Assembly: GCA_025455205.1 (NCBI GenBank) | Contig: JALOMZ010000185.1 | Coordinates: forward strand, 1-5,043 | DNA length: 5,043 nt | From: Chitinophagaceae bacterium | Lineage (GTDB): Bacteria; Bacteroidota; Bacteroidia; Chitinophagales; Chitinophagaceae | Direction of reading: 5' to 3' | Shown: positions 5,019-5,043 of the stretch, one piece after another | Numbering within the stretch: position 1 is the stretch's first letter | Layout: each line of letters begins with the position of its first letter | Translations under genes and position numbers: made by a program | The notes under the pieces: generated by a model | The model's input: the letters and a program-made list of their open reading frames with translations, nothing else | What the model was told of the DNA's origin: nothing | The model's database searches: none

Positions 5019-5043
5019 CCGCCTCCCGTTCGGGGGGCGGTAT
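5019..5043 (+). terminator. Probable recA terminator hairpin, cut by the window edge
   Basis: CCGCCTCCC (5019-5027) pairs with GGGGGGCGG (5032-5040) with one T-G wobble around a GTTC loop, 80 bases after the recA stop. Only TAT follows before the window ends, so the T-tract cannot be judged. Bases 4939-5018 hold no recognisable gene. Confidence 0.65.

Overview
The window looks like a chromosomal segment of a member of the Bacteroidota, most likely of the Chitinophagaceae or a close relative. The reasons are a full-length RecA of Bacteroidota type, a DUF4920-type exported protein, a trigger factor with a weakly conserved PPIase domain, starts without clear Shine-Dalgarno sequences, and promoter-like TAnnTTTG motifs in place of TATAAT. 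The family-level placement is recall-based inference; no search was run.

Layout. 1-564 (+) is the C-terminal half of a LacI-family transcription regulator cut by the window edge. 565-814 is a convergent intergenic region with a 10-bp direct repeat, a long imperfect hairpin (621-716) and a strong terminator hairpin (756-780) that best serves the minus-strand gene. 815-2191 (-) is trigger factor (tig), ending in five histidines. 2192-3149 is about 960 bases without a credible gene. It holds the tig leader and promoter and then dense short-unit repeats. 3150-3178 is a terminator for the minus-strand gene at 3212-3664, which encodes a small exported DUF4920-like protein. 3665-3924 is a divergent promoter region, and 3925-4938 (+) is recA, followed by a terminator hairpin at the right edge.

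The genes do not form one pathway: a sugar-type regulator, a ribosome-associated chaperone, an envelope protein of unknown role and the recombinase are separate transcription units, with no operon visible. tig and the DUF4920 gene have near-identical promoter cores (TTACCTTTG) and each has a terminator about 33 bases after its stop.

The most unusual part is 2202-3139. It contains three families of 7-base repeats: RAACHTC, CNAAAAA and TACGARR-like. A looser 7-8 base AATAGGC family lies beside them. Two of the strict families are built into a 135-base higher-order module present three times (starts 2624, 2759, 3013). Spacing inside the module is conserved to the base, except for whole-heptad differences and one insertion of about 112 bases in copy 2. 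The same RAACHTC family, inverted, fills the tig leader between its promoter and start codon. These repeats stay open in several frames and create convincing but false ORFs, including a 122-residue false N-terminal extension of trigger factor.
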